Assembly: GCA_040768665.1 (NCBI GenBank)
Contig: JAXGMN010000078.1
Span: forward strand, 1 to 45,511
DNA length: 45,511 bases
Direction of reading: 5' to 3'
Source: JABWBD01 sp040768665
GTDB lineage: Bacteria; Planctomycetota; Planctomycetia; Pirellulales; Thermoguttaceae
Numbering within the stretch: the first letter of the stretch is position 1; each line of letters begins with the position of its first letter. A program made the position numbers and the translations under genes. Shown piece by piece: positions 9,519 to 18,500 of this stretch. The notes under the pieces are model-generated. The model did not search any database. It was not told the DNA's origin and saw only the letters and a list, made by a program, of their open reading frames with translations.

Positions 9519-12500
9519 TCAAAAGATCGTCCGGTCGACAGACGATTGCTCCGCGAACACAGCGTCCACGACCGACGCACCTTCATTTCCATGCACCCCC
9601 CGTTGTGCGGCCTTGCAGCGTTGGACGGATACGACCGAAAAGAAGTCGTTCAGATCAGCGGACACGCTCCGTTCGGGAGAGACTATGCTCGAAAGGTCCA
9701 TCCGGTCCACGATCCTCGGATCAATCCCGCGGGGCGGTCTGCCTACTACGACCGCAGCCACAGGCCTTCCATCTACGGCTGGAAGCGTATCGATGAACAA
9801 CTTGGCGTGCTCGTCGAGGTAACTGTTCTTCGCGGTCAAATGGTCGAACTTGCCGGCTGGCGCGTCGGATATGGCGCTCTGCACATCCCACAAATTCGCC
9901 AAGACGTGATCGATGAGGTTCGAACCATCGAGGCGGGCGATCGTCTCATTGGAGTCGGGCGCCCACATGAGATCGGCTGCGGCTCCCAATGCCTCCGGGT
10001 TGTCGAGCGAGGATTCCACCAGAGGGTCGGGTATCACGAGTGGCGGGGTAATCATGTTGAGCCGAGCGACCGGATGAACGTTGGCGACGATCGGATTGCG
10101 ATCGCCCTGCAAGACCTTGCCGCTGCGGTCAATGTCCGCAACGCTGGTGAGCGGCGCGATGTTGACGGGATGGATCAGCGGAAAGACCGTGTTCCAGTCG
10201 CCCTGGAGTGTGCGACCGTCGTAGTTGGCGTCGCCGGCGCTATTGCCGAAGTAGAAAACGTCGTTCTCGCCCGGCGGCAGCCCGGTGTCCGCGTTGGCGA
10301 GCAGGGTGACTTGGAGCCAGTTTCTCGTGGGAATCGCCATATGCGAAGTTGCCGGGCGGTCGAGGCGGTCCCAGGTGATCGTGATGCGGGTGACGCCGCC
10401 GCCCAGGTCACGCGCAGAAACGCTGCTGGGGGAATGGGAGTTGGAGTCGTCGGCGACGGTCCAATCGTCGGGCGTGTCGTCGTTGCCGTACTTGAAGAGG
10501 AAGTCGGAGACGTCGATTCCGGCCGGGTTGGCCAGGCCGCTGACATCGATCATGATCCCGGTGATGCCGCCGGAAAAGTTGGTGTAGTTGAGGCTGGTTG
10601 CCTGGGCAACGCCGTCGCCCACCAGGGCCTCCTTGTCCGGGGCGATCGCGTCGTCGTCCTCGTCGTGATCGGTGCCTGCATCGATGCCATTGGGACCGGC
10701 GATGTTGCCGTCCCAGTAGGAGTTGTCGTAGAAGAGGTGGCGATCGACGACGCTGGCGGTCGCTCCCGAGACTACCGTCACCACCACGTCGTTGCCGTCG
10801 CCGCCGAGGTAGGTGATGCTGGCATCGCGTCCGCTGCCGAGGAAGTCGCTGATCACGGCGTCCTCGATGAGCCCGACGAACGAGCCGGTGATCGGGTTGC
10901 TGCCGCCGTTGTTGACGATCGTGAACGTCTCGCCGCCGGACAGCGTCGCCGAGCCGGCGAGGTCAAGGGTAACGCCGATGAGGTCGACGTCGCCGGCCAC
11001 GTTGAGCTGCCAGTACTCGGTATCGAGCGTGGTCCCGGAGATGTTGATCTTGAGCGTCGAGGCGAACGAGACCTCGGCCGCCGTGATGTCCGTACCGCTG
11101 GTGACCGGCTCGACGCTGCTGCCGGTGCCTGGCGCCAACAGCAGGTTGCCGCCGCCGGTGTCGATCGAGCCGGGATTGAAGACGATCGCCCCGCCCGAGT
11201 GGAGCTCGACGTCCGTGCTGGCCGACAGAACGATCGCGCCGGTCAGCGTTATCGTGCCGCTGGCGGCATCGCCGAGGGTGAGAGTGCCGGCGGTGACGGA
11301 ATTGAGTTCCGCGCCGGTCAGTCCAAGCGTCAGCGGGCTCCCGGTGAGAACGTCGGCCCCGCCCAGATCGATCAACGTGCCGGCAGTCCGGGGCCGCAAA
11401 ATGACTGCGTTGCTCCCGGCGTTGACGGAGGGCGTCGAGGCGAGATTCATGGAATCAGCCGTGAGTGTAATGGCGGCCGCACCGGTGATCTGGCCGCTGT
11501 ATCCAGTCTGAATGCCGAAGCTCGAGGCTGCGCCACCGGCGTCGCCGATCAGTTCAATCGTGCCGCCGCCGGAGGTAATGCGGGAACTCGATCCGTGCAC
11601 AAGCACGCCGGTGTTGCTGCTTCCGGCAGAGTTGCCGCCGGTGCCCGTGACAGTCACCGCGGCGCCCGTGCCGCTGGTGATCGTCCCCGCCTGCGACACC
11701 ACGACACCGTGGTCGCCTGCGCTGCTGCCAGTGCCTCCACCGATCCCCTCGACGAGCACGGCTCCATCGGTGGAAGTGATCCGGGAATTTGCCCACGAGA
11801 CGGCCACGCCATAATTGTTGTTGCCGGTGCTGTTGCCGCCTTCGCCGTGGACCGTCACCGATGCGCCGTTTCCTCCGGTGATCGTTCCACCTTGGGTCAC
11901 GAAAACACCCGTATTGAGATCGCTGCTGCCGCCGCCGCCGATCCCTTCGACCCGCACCGGCCCGCCCCCGGAGGTGATTTGGGAACCGGCGCCGTAAACG
12001 GTCACGCCGCAATTGTTGTAGCCGGTTCCCGTAAGATTGCCGCCTTCGCCATGGACGGTTACGGTGGTGCCGACGGCCCCGGTGATCGTTCCGCCGCCGG
12101 CGACGTACACACCGTAGTTGCTGGAGCTCGCGCCTTTGCCGCCTCCGGTTCCCTGCACCAACAGTGCTCCGCCGCCGGAGGTAATCTGGGTCGTCGTGCC
12201 GTTGACGATCACCCCGTGGTTGTAGTCGCCGCCGCTGCCGGTAGTGTTGCCGCCGAAGCCACGAATGGTGCCGGGGCCAACGGCCGCGGTAACGGTAATC
12301 GCGCCGGGCGCAGACACCCCGTGGTTGTTGCCGCTGCTCAACCGACCGCCGCCTATGCCTTCCACAAGCACCGTGGCGCCGCTCGAAGTGATCTGGCACG
12401 AGCCGGCAAGGTAGACGCCGACGTTGCCGCTCGCGGAGCTGTTCCCGCCGAAGCCGAAGATCCGAACATCACCGCCGGAGGTGATCTGCGAGCCCGTGCC

Positions 12501-15500
12501 CACGAGGAAGACGCCGTGGTTGAAGCTCTGGTCGGTGCCACCGCCGATGCCCGTAACGATTACCGCCCCGGCACCGCCCTGGATAGCCACCCCCGACTCG
12601 ATCCGCACGCCTTCATTGCTGCTGCCGGCGGTGCCCCCGCGGCCGGTGAGACTGATGCTGCCGGCGCCGGTGGATTCGATCATCGCGCCGGTGAGCCAGA
12701 TGCCCGTGAAAGTGCCGGTGGTCGCAGTTGTCCCCTGGTTGGCGTCGAGAGTGATGTTGCCGTCAACGGTGGCGATGCTCGAGCCGGCGGCCATCGAGAT
12801 GTTCTTGAGCGCCGCGATGCTGACCGCGCCGGCGCCGCTGGCGGTGACGTCGCTGCTGGAGGTAGACAGGCTGACCGTTCCCACGTCGGCGACGTCCAGG
12901 CCGCGGCCGGCCGCGAAGGTGAGCGTGCCCTTGAGGTTCACGACGTCGTTGACGTCGGCGGCCGTGTCGCCGCGGACGACGAGCGAGGCATAGCCCCCGG
13001 CCAGCGAATTGACATCGATCGTGTCTGCCCCATTGGTTGCGGTGATCTCGAGCCTCGCCGCCGGGTTCGCAAACGTGGTCAGTTCGCCCAGCGTGGAAAC
13101 GACGGTCGTCTGGCCACCGCCGGCGTCGGTGACGGTGATCGTTTCGTCGCCGCCGGTATAGATCAGTTGGACCACGTCGCTGGCAATGGTGGAGGTGATC
13201 GGCTCCAGGCCCGTGTAGGTAATGATGCTCTCGACCGCCGCCCCGGGCCCGTCGGGGTCGAGGCTGACGCGGCCGTCGTGCGCGTTGGTATAGCTGAACG
13301 TGCTGGTATGGAACGCTCCGTCGAGCACCCGCAAGCCGTTGCTGCCGGTCCCGCCGTTGTACGTCAGACCGCCGCCGGGGACGGGATTCGTGCCGCCGGT
13401 GAATCGGACGTTCAATACATCGCCGCCGCCGGCCAGGTTGACAATCAATTCCGTAACGGACGCCAGCGGGATGGTGAGCGTGTGTTGGTCGGGACTGAGC
13501 GAGCCGCCCGCAGGCGCGGAGGCGAACTGCTCGACGGGATCGTTGATCACCAGATCGCTGCCGCTTTGGCTGACGGTCACTTCGTTCAGCTTACCGGTCG
13601 GATCGACGTCGGCGATAGTGAGCGTGGTGCCGACGAGCTCGGCGCTGAGGGTGGGCGAAGCGATGGAAACCTGGTAGTCTTCCACCTCGCCGTCGGCGGC
13701 CGCGCCGGTGGGGGCCGCCGCGGCAGAATCGGTGCTCAAGCGGAAACGGGCGTAGGTGGTGTCGACCGCACCGGCTGGCACTGTCGGGAAGACCAACGTC
13801 ACGCTGGCTCCCGCGGTGCCGCTTGACACGGCGATCGGCGTAGCCTGCTCGGTGACGTTGTCGAACACTCCGTCGCTGTTGTAATCGATCCAGCCGTACA
13901 GCATGGCCGCCGAGCCGGTGCTGTTCGTTACGACAAGCTCCACACTGGGCGCGGCGCCCACGACGAGGCTCAAATCGCCGGCCGGGTCGACCGGGCCGTC
14001 TTCGTCGTCGCTGTTGTTGTCGTCGCCATCGGCTCCGGCCGACTGGAAGGCCTGGGTCTCACCATCCACGCCCGCGCCCAGGAAGAGCCCCGCAACGATC
14101 ACGTGCCTCGGCCCGCCGTCGGTCGAAAGCGTGTTGTAGTTTCCAGGGCCCGTGCCCGCCGCCGTGTCGGGCGCGTCGCCGAAGTCGAGGGTGTTCAGCG
14201 TCAACGGATCGGTGCCTATCGCCACCTCCTCGACGTCCGAAAGCCCGTCATCGTCGTCGTCGGGGTCGGGATTGGAGGAGTGTCCGTCCTCGAGGCCGTC
14301 ACCGTCGAAATCGACGCGGAATTCGCCGTAGCTGAAGGGGGTGAAGACGACCAGTTCGGGCGCGTTGCCGCCGATGGGATCGCCGGTGCGGCCGCCCCCG
14401 TCGGTAGCGCCGGGCCCGGTGTAGGAGCCCCACCAGTTGTTCTCGGCGGTCGACAAGCCGCCGGAGCCGGCCCACTGGTAAAGCCCCGTCGTGTTTCCGC
14501 TGATGTTGTTGTAGCGGATGGTCGGGGTGCTGTAGGAACCGACCTCGATGCCGGCGGCATTGTCGCGGAACTCGGCGTATTCGATCGTGGCGTCGGTGAT
14601 GTACGAGCCCAAGTTGAGGCCGCGGTTGGCGTTGCGGTTAAAGGAGCCGCCGCTGACGGATACGGCGATGCCGGACCCGGCGATCGACGCCCCGGTCTGG
14701 CCGTTGTCTTCGACCGTGACGCCAGTCAGACTTACGGATGTCTCGGTGGCAAGCGCTTCGAATCCGTTCCAGGTATTGTTGCTAAACGTTCCTCCACTGA
14801 CGACTACCGAATCGGCAGTCCAAATCGAGGCGCCGTGGTAGTCGTTGTACCGCACCGTCACATCGGTGAGGTTCACGCTGGGCGGGTTGTCAATATCGCC
14901 GGTAATATCCATCCCCGTGTGGTTGTTGTTGAACTCGCCGCGCGTGATTGTGAGCGTACCGGTGAGATTCTGCGCCGAGAGGCCGTCGCTTCCGTTGGAC
15001 GAAGCTTTCACGTCGGTGAGCGTGGCGCCGTTGACGGCGGTGAGCTGGATGCCGTTCCACATGTTGTTGACCACTTCGACGTTGGTCAACGCGAGGTTGG
15101 ACACGGAATTTGCCATGACGGCGGGAGACGTGCCCGACGAGGCGCCGGTCACCTGAAGATCCGCGATCGTCACGTTGTCGGCGGTGATCACGAAACCGGT
15201 TATTCCGATGTCGGAGTCGATGACCACGTCGGAGGCGGTCCCCGTGCTGCCGCGGATCGTGAGATTGCTCTTGGTGACCTCGATTTCCCACCTGTCCGGG
15301 TCGTTGGGGTTGTCGCCGTAGACGCCGGGGGCGACGAGGATGGTGTCGCCGGCGCCGTCTACGACCGAGCCGATAGCGCCGCCGACATTGTTGCCGGAGT
15401 CGAACCCGTAGGCCAGCGCCGGGCCGGCACCATCAGGATCTTCTCCGAAGGGGGTATTGGTGAAGTTCTCGTCGATATAGAAAGTAGCCGGCACGGCCGG

Positions 15501-15593
15501 ATCGCACCAAGCAGCGGTAATCCTCGACCTCGCCGTCGGCGGCAAGCCCGGTGGGATCCGCCACGCCCGCCGTGCTGATGCGGAACCGTGCAT
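9519..15593 (-). CDS. Giant surface protein, 3' frame: beta-helix, GEVED, Gly-rich solenoid, dockerin-like tail
   Basis: The frame has up to 2024 codons, but coding character begins only near 15507 (CDPAVPATFYIDENFTNTPF); the first ~28 codons overlap the upstream frame, and the formal start at 15593 has no ribosome site. It is best read as the 3' part of the upstream gene after a one-base frameshift. In order: a parallel beta-helix (~75-390, e.g. VEVVNNMWNGIQL), a Ca-binding-like Asp-rich link, a second FGDAP/GEVEDY-type domain (~455-645), filamentous-haemagglutinin-like sequence, eleven Gly-rich repeats (11519-12611), and the FYDNSYWDG module with two dockerin-like loops (DANYDGRTLQGD, DIDRSGKVLQGD). 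A ~120-residue tail follows; its last part (RCKAAQRGVHGNEG) does not look like a sorting signal. Likely an exported, surface-displayed adhesin or scaffold. Confidence 0.78.
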   Translation of the reverse strand: MHGSASARRAWRIPPGLPPTARSRITAAWCDPAVPATFYIDENFTNTPFGEDPDGAGPALAYGFDSGNNVGGAIGSVVDGAGDTILVAPGVYGDNPNDPDRWEIEVTKSNLTIRGSTGTASDVVIDSDIGITGFVITADNVTIADLQVTGASSGTSPAVMANSVSNLALTNVEVVNNMWNGIQLTAVNGATLTDVKASSNGSDGLSAQNLTGTLTITRGEFNNNHTGMDITGDIDNPPSVNLTDVTVRYNDYHGASIWTADSVVVSGGTFSNNTWNGFEALATETSVSLTGVTVEDNGQTGASIAGSGIAVSVSGGSFNRNANRGLNLGSYITDATIEYAEFRDNAAGIEVGSYSTPTIRYNNISGNTTGLYQWAGSGGLSTAENNWWGSYTGPGATDGGGRTGDPIGGNAPELVVFTPFSYGEFRVDFDGDGLEDGHSSNPDPDDDDDGLSDVEEVAIGTDPLTLNTLDFGDAPDTAAGTGPGNYNTLSTDGGPRHVIVAGLFLGAGVDGETQAFQSAGADGDDNNSDDEDGPVDPAGDLSLVVGAAPSVELVVTNSTGSAAMLYGWIDYNSDGVFDNVTEQATPIAVSSGTAGASVTLVFPTVPAGAVDTTYARFRLSTDSAAAAPTGAAADGEVEDYQVSIASPTLSAELVGTTLTIADVDPTGKLNEVTVSQSGSDLVINDPVEQFASAPAGGSLSPDQHTLTIPLASVTELIVNLAGGGDVLNVRFTGGTNPVPGGGLTYNGGTGSNGLRVLDGAFHTSTFSYTNAHDGRVSLDPDGPGAAVESIITYTGLEPITSTIASDVVQLIYTGGDETITVTDAGGGQTTVVSTLGELTTFANPAARLEITATNGADTIDVNSLAGGYASLVVRGDTAADVNDVVNLKGTLTFAAGRGLDVADVGTVSLSTSSSDVTASGAGAVSIAALKNISMAAGSSIATVDGNITLDANQGTTATTGTFTGIWLTGAMIESTGAGSISLTGRGGTAGSSNEGVRIESGVAIQGGAGAVIVTGIGGGTDQSFNHGVFLVGTGSQITSGGDVRIFGFGGNSSASGNVGVYLAGSCQITSSGATVLVEGIGGGRLSSGNNHGVSAPGAITVTAAVGPGTIRGFGGNTTGSGGDYNHGVIVNGTTTQITSGGGALLVQGTGGGKGASSSNYGVYVAGGGTITGAVGTTVTVHGEGGNLTGTGYNNCGVTVYGAGSQITSGGGPVRVEGIGGGGSSDLNTGVFVTQGGTITGGNGASVTVHGEGGNSTGNNNYGVAVSWANSRITSTDGAVLVEGIGGGTGSSAGDHGVVVSQAGTITSGTGAAVTVTGTGGNSAGSSNTGVLVHGSSSRITSGGGTIELIGDAGGAASSFGIQTGYSGQITGAAAITLTADSMNLASTPSVNAGSNAVILRPRTAGTLIDLGGADVLTGSPLTLGLTGAELNSVTAGTLTLGDAASGTITLTGAIVLSASTDVELHSGGAIVFNPGSIDTGGGNLLLAPGTGSSVEPVTSGTDITAAEVSFASTLKINISGTTLDTEYWQLNVAGDVDLIGVTLDLAGSATLSGGETFTIVNNGGSNPITGSFVGLIEDAVISDFLGSGRDASITYLGGDGNDVVVTVVSGATASVVDRHLFYDNSYWDGNIAGPNGIDAGTDHDEDDDAIAPDKEALVGDGVAQATSLNYTNFSGGITGIMIDVSGLANPAGIDVSDFLFKYGNDDTPDDWTVADDSNSHSPSSVSARDLGGGVTRITITWDRLDRPATSHMAIPTRNWLQVTLLANADTGLPPGENDVFYFGNSAGDANYDGRTLQGDWNTVFPLIHPVNIAPLTSVADIDRSGKVLQGDRNPIVANVHPVARLNMITPPLVIPDPLVESSLDNPEALGAAADLMWAPDSNETIARLDGSNLIDHVLANLWDVQSAISDAPAGKFDHLTAKNSYLDEHAKLFIDTLPAVDGRPVAAVVVGRPPRGIDPRIVDRMDLSSIVSPERSVSADLNDFFSVVSVQRCKAAQRGVHGNEGASVVDAVFAEQSSVDRTIF
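10050..10757 (-). repeat. Paralogous dockerin-like module, minus-strand copy
   Basis: This is the inverted partner of 7609-8312. The EF-hand section, encoding DANYDGRTLQGDWNTVFPLI and ADIDRSGKVLQGDRNPIV, is identical in protein between the copies; differences cluster in short linkers, such as VAGRNDVQGG against IAGPNGIDAG. DNA similarity remains high at third positions too, which suggests recent duplication or gene conversion. Confidence 0.9.
11519..12611 (-). repeat. Eleven-unit Gly-rich solenoid repeat inside the giant gene
   Basis: Eleven tandem units of 32-35 residues each begin with G-V and end with G-G-(G/N) plus a Ser/Asn-rich turn. From about the fifth unit on, two unit types alternate: type A (GSQITSGGG..V.VEGIGGG) and type B (GGTITGG.GA.VTVHGEGGN). 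The true higher-order repeat is therefore a dimer of about 66 residues (~200 bp). This pattern suits a parallel beta-solenoid like those of haemagglutinin-type adhesins. Tandem DNA repeats of this kind can expand and contract. Confidence 0.85.
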
Positions 15594-18500
15594 AGGTCAC
15601 TCCCGCGACCGAGCCGCCCCCGATCGCCGGAACCGTGAAGGGCAACTGGTTGTACAACGGCGCGGCGGTGGGGAGCGGCTCGTTGTGGAAAATTTTTTCC
15701 GACGGCTCCCAGACCCCATTGCCGTTGAAGTCGATCCAGGCGTCCAACAGCGCGCCGGCCATGGACGAGGAGATAAAGGCATAGGAGGTCTGGCCGGCGA
15801 CCAGCGGGCCGAAGGCAACGCCGGATTCGTCGTCGTTGCCGTCCACGTCGTCGCCGCTGGCGGTCGCGGGGACTTGCTGGCCGTCTGCCTCCGCATCGAC
15901 CGGAAGGCCGCCAGTGCCGAACAGGTCGCCGAAGTAGGGGCCGCCGGGCACGACGGCGTGCCTGGCGCCGTCGTCCGCCAGCAGGGTGGCGTAGGGCGCG
16001 GGCGCATCGCCGAAGTCGAGGTCGGCCGCGAGCTGCTGGTTGCCGAAGTTGATGTCGGGGACGATCTCGCCGGGGCCGACGGTGACCAGGTGCGTACCGG
16101 GCAGGGGGTCGACGTCGATGACGCTGTCGATCCAGGCGGCATAGGCACTGACGACGATACCGCCGGCATACGAGCCGAACAGCGGGGCTACGGGCGACCC
16201 CGAGGTCGGGCCGCCGAAGGTGTCGACGCCGAACTGCGTGAGCTCGCCGGGATCGATGAGGGAGTTGCTGTTGGCGTCGTTCCAAAGGAAGCTAGGGCCT
16301 CCGGAATCGCCTCCGCCGAGAGTGACCTCGACGTCGTTGCCGAGCGTCCCTCCGTCGCCATAGAAATCGCCCGACGGACCGTCGAAATCGAACAGGAAGA
16401 CCTCTCGCGCACCACTGCCCTCGTCGTCAACCTCGAAGACGCTGGCCAGGTTCTGCCCGGTCCGTTTGACGAAGAAGTAGGCGCTGCCAGGGATGTATCC
16501 GGTGACGCCGTCGCCGGTGGTGCCGTAGCCCGCCATGACGATCACCTCGGCGTTGGTAAAGGGAGCGGAGCTCAGCGGGTACACCGGCACCCCGAGCGGC
16601 GCGGGCGACGAGAGCGTGAGGATCGCCAGATCGTCGTTGACGTAGGGATTAGCGAAGCCGGTCCAGTCGGGATGCACGTCGATCGCCGAAACGCCGATCG
16701 CCGTCGCTCCGGCCAGGTTGCTCGTTGGATTGTCGTGGTTGAAGAAGATCGTGAGTTCGCTCGGCAAGACGTCGATCGTTCCGTCGTCGTTGAGGTCGAC
16801 GACGTGCGCGGCGGTGAGAATGTGCGTGGGCGAAATCAAGGATCCCGAGCCAATGTACCCGCCGCCACTATCGATGTAGACGCTGACGACGCCGGCGAAC
16901 GGCGATGCGGGCACATTGGGATCGACCCGGTCGGCCGGAGTGACCGGCGGCGTTCCGTCCGGGTCGCCGACCACGATGACTTTCTGCGCTTCGCTCAAGT
17001 CGCCGGCGAACAACCCGGCCGACGGCAGTTGCTGCTGAGGGCCCGGCAGGGCGTAGCGGGGCTGCGTTTGAACCGCCGGCGGAGCTTGGCCGGCCCCGAG
17101 GAGAATCGGGCTGCCGAACACAGCCGCGCTCGAGCCGATCCCGGTGCCTGGATACGTTTGCAGCCAGCCATCTTGCAAGACTTCGGCCACGGTATAGGTG
17201 CCGGGAGCCAGGCCGGTGAAGGCGTAGCTGCCGTCGGAGCCGGTTGTGGTCTTGGGTTCGCCGACGTCCCAGCCGCCGCTGTTGTCCAGATCGAGGTAGA
17301 TCTCCCAGTTGGGTAGCGCAGGCTCGCCGTTGTCCCAATCTCCTTCGCCGTCGAGGTCGTTCCACTTGAAGCCGCGGATTTCGCCAGTGGTGAAGCGGTT
17401 GCCGAAGTTGATCTCCGGCACGATTTCACCGGGGCCGACGGTTACCTGATGGAAGCCGGGATGGGAACCGTCCGGGTCTTCGAAGGTGATTTCCAGATTG
17501 TCGAAGTCCCCGAATTCCGCGATGTTGTAGTTGTCGCCAAAGATCACCACCTGCTCGACGCTGGTTGCCGCGAAGACACCGGCCGCACTGGTATAAATCA
17601 ACGCGCCGTCGTAGTAGTAGCGAATCGTGTCGGCCGCGGCGTCGAAGTCGATCGTGACCGGCTTGTAGGCGCCGGGGACCCAATTGATCCCCGTGTCGAC
17701 CAGTTCGAGGGTGTCGTCGCTGTTGATGTCGTCAACGATGTAGATGTCTCCGAGATAATTGAACTTCATATGGGCTGAAATCATGCCTTGCGAAGGGGCC
17801 TGCAAGGCGACGTCGTAGTCGGCTCCGCCGGTGTTGCCGATCGCCACGTCGAGGGAGACCACGTAATGGCCGGCGGGCCGCGAACCCATGTCCGGGCTAA
17901 AAGCGCCGATGAGATTGCCCGGGTTCAGCGTCGGCTCCTGTCCTACCCGCAGATGCTGGGAGCCGCTTTGCGGGGCGGCCGTCGAGATGGTCGGTTGCGT
18001 GATGTTGTTCGCGAAGATACCCCAGCCCGTCGCGGGCTGGCCGCCCAGGAATCCCGGAGAGAAGCCGTCGGCCGACTCGAAGCCCGTCGTGTAAAGATCG
18101 GTGACGGCCAGTTGTTGCGGCTCGGTGGCGCGCTGCGAGACTTCCGCCGGGGTGAACGACGCTGCCGAAGCGGCCCTGCCGCGGAGTTCGGAGAATCGCT
18201 GGAGATGGTCCGCCCGAGTGGCCGAGGCCGGCAGAATCACCGGTTCGATGTCCAACGTCAGCAGGCGGCCCGCATAGGCGGCCGGCCCTCGAAGGGATTG
18301 CAGCGAGGCCGGGGGCGTATAGGCGTCGGCGGCGTTCAGATCGACCTGGTAACCCAAGTCCTGGAACTGGGCGGTCGTGATGCGGCTCAAGGGATTCGGT
18401 TCGCCGGCGTTGAGCCAGCCGGTCATCAATTCATTGTCGAAGATCGTTTCGCGCCAGTGGGAATCCCGAGTTCCCCCGTCACCGGTGTTCTCGACGGGCA

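Noticed and set aside
11519..12611. Repeat array as a CRISPR
   Set aside because: The units are coding, ~100 bp long, contiguous and degenerate, with no spacers.
9546..13826. Plus-strand frame of 1426 codons
   Set aside because: It is antisense to the repetitive giant gene. Its Gly/Ala/Val/Arg/Asp content mirrors the GC-rich third positions opposite, and it lacks domains.
15433..15593. Programmed ribosomal frameshift between the giant frames
   Set aside because: No slippery heptamer, homopolymer or downstream structure was evident. An indel or sequence error explains it more simply.
14103..17316. Plus-strand frames of ~490-540 codons
   Set aside because: They are shadows of the giant gene with repetitive Val/Asp/Arg/Gly composition and no start signals.
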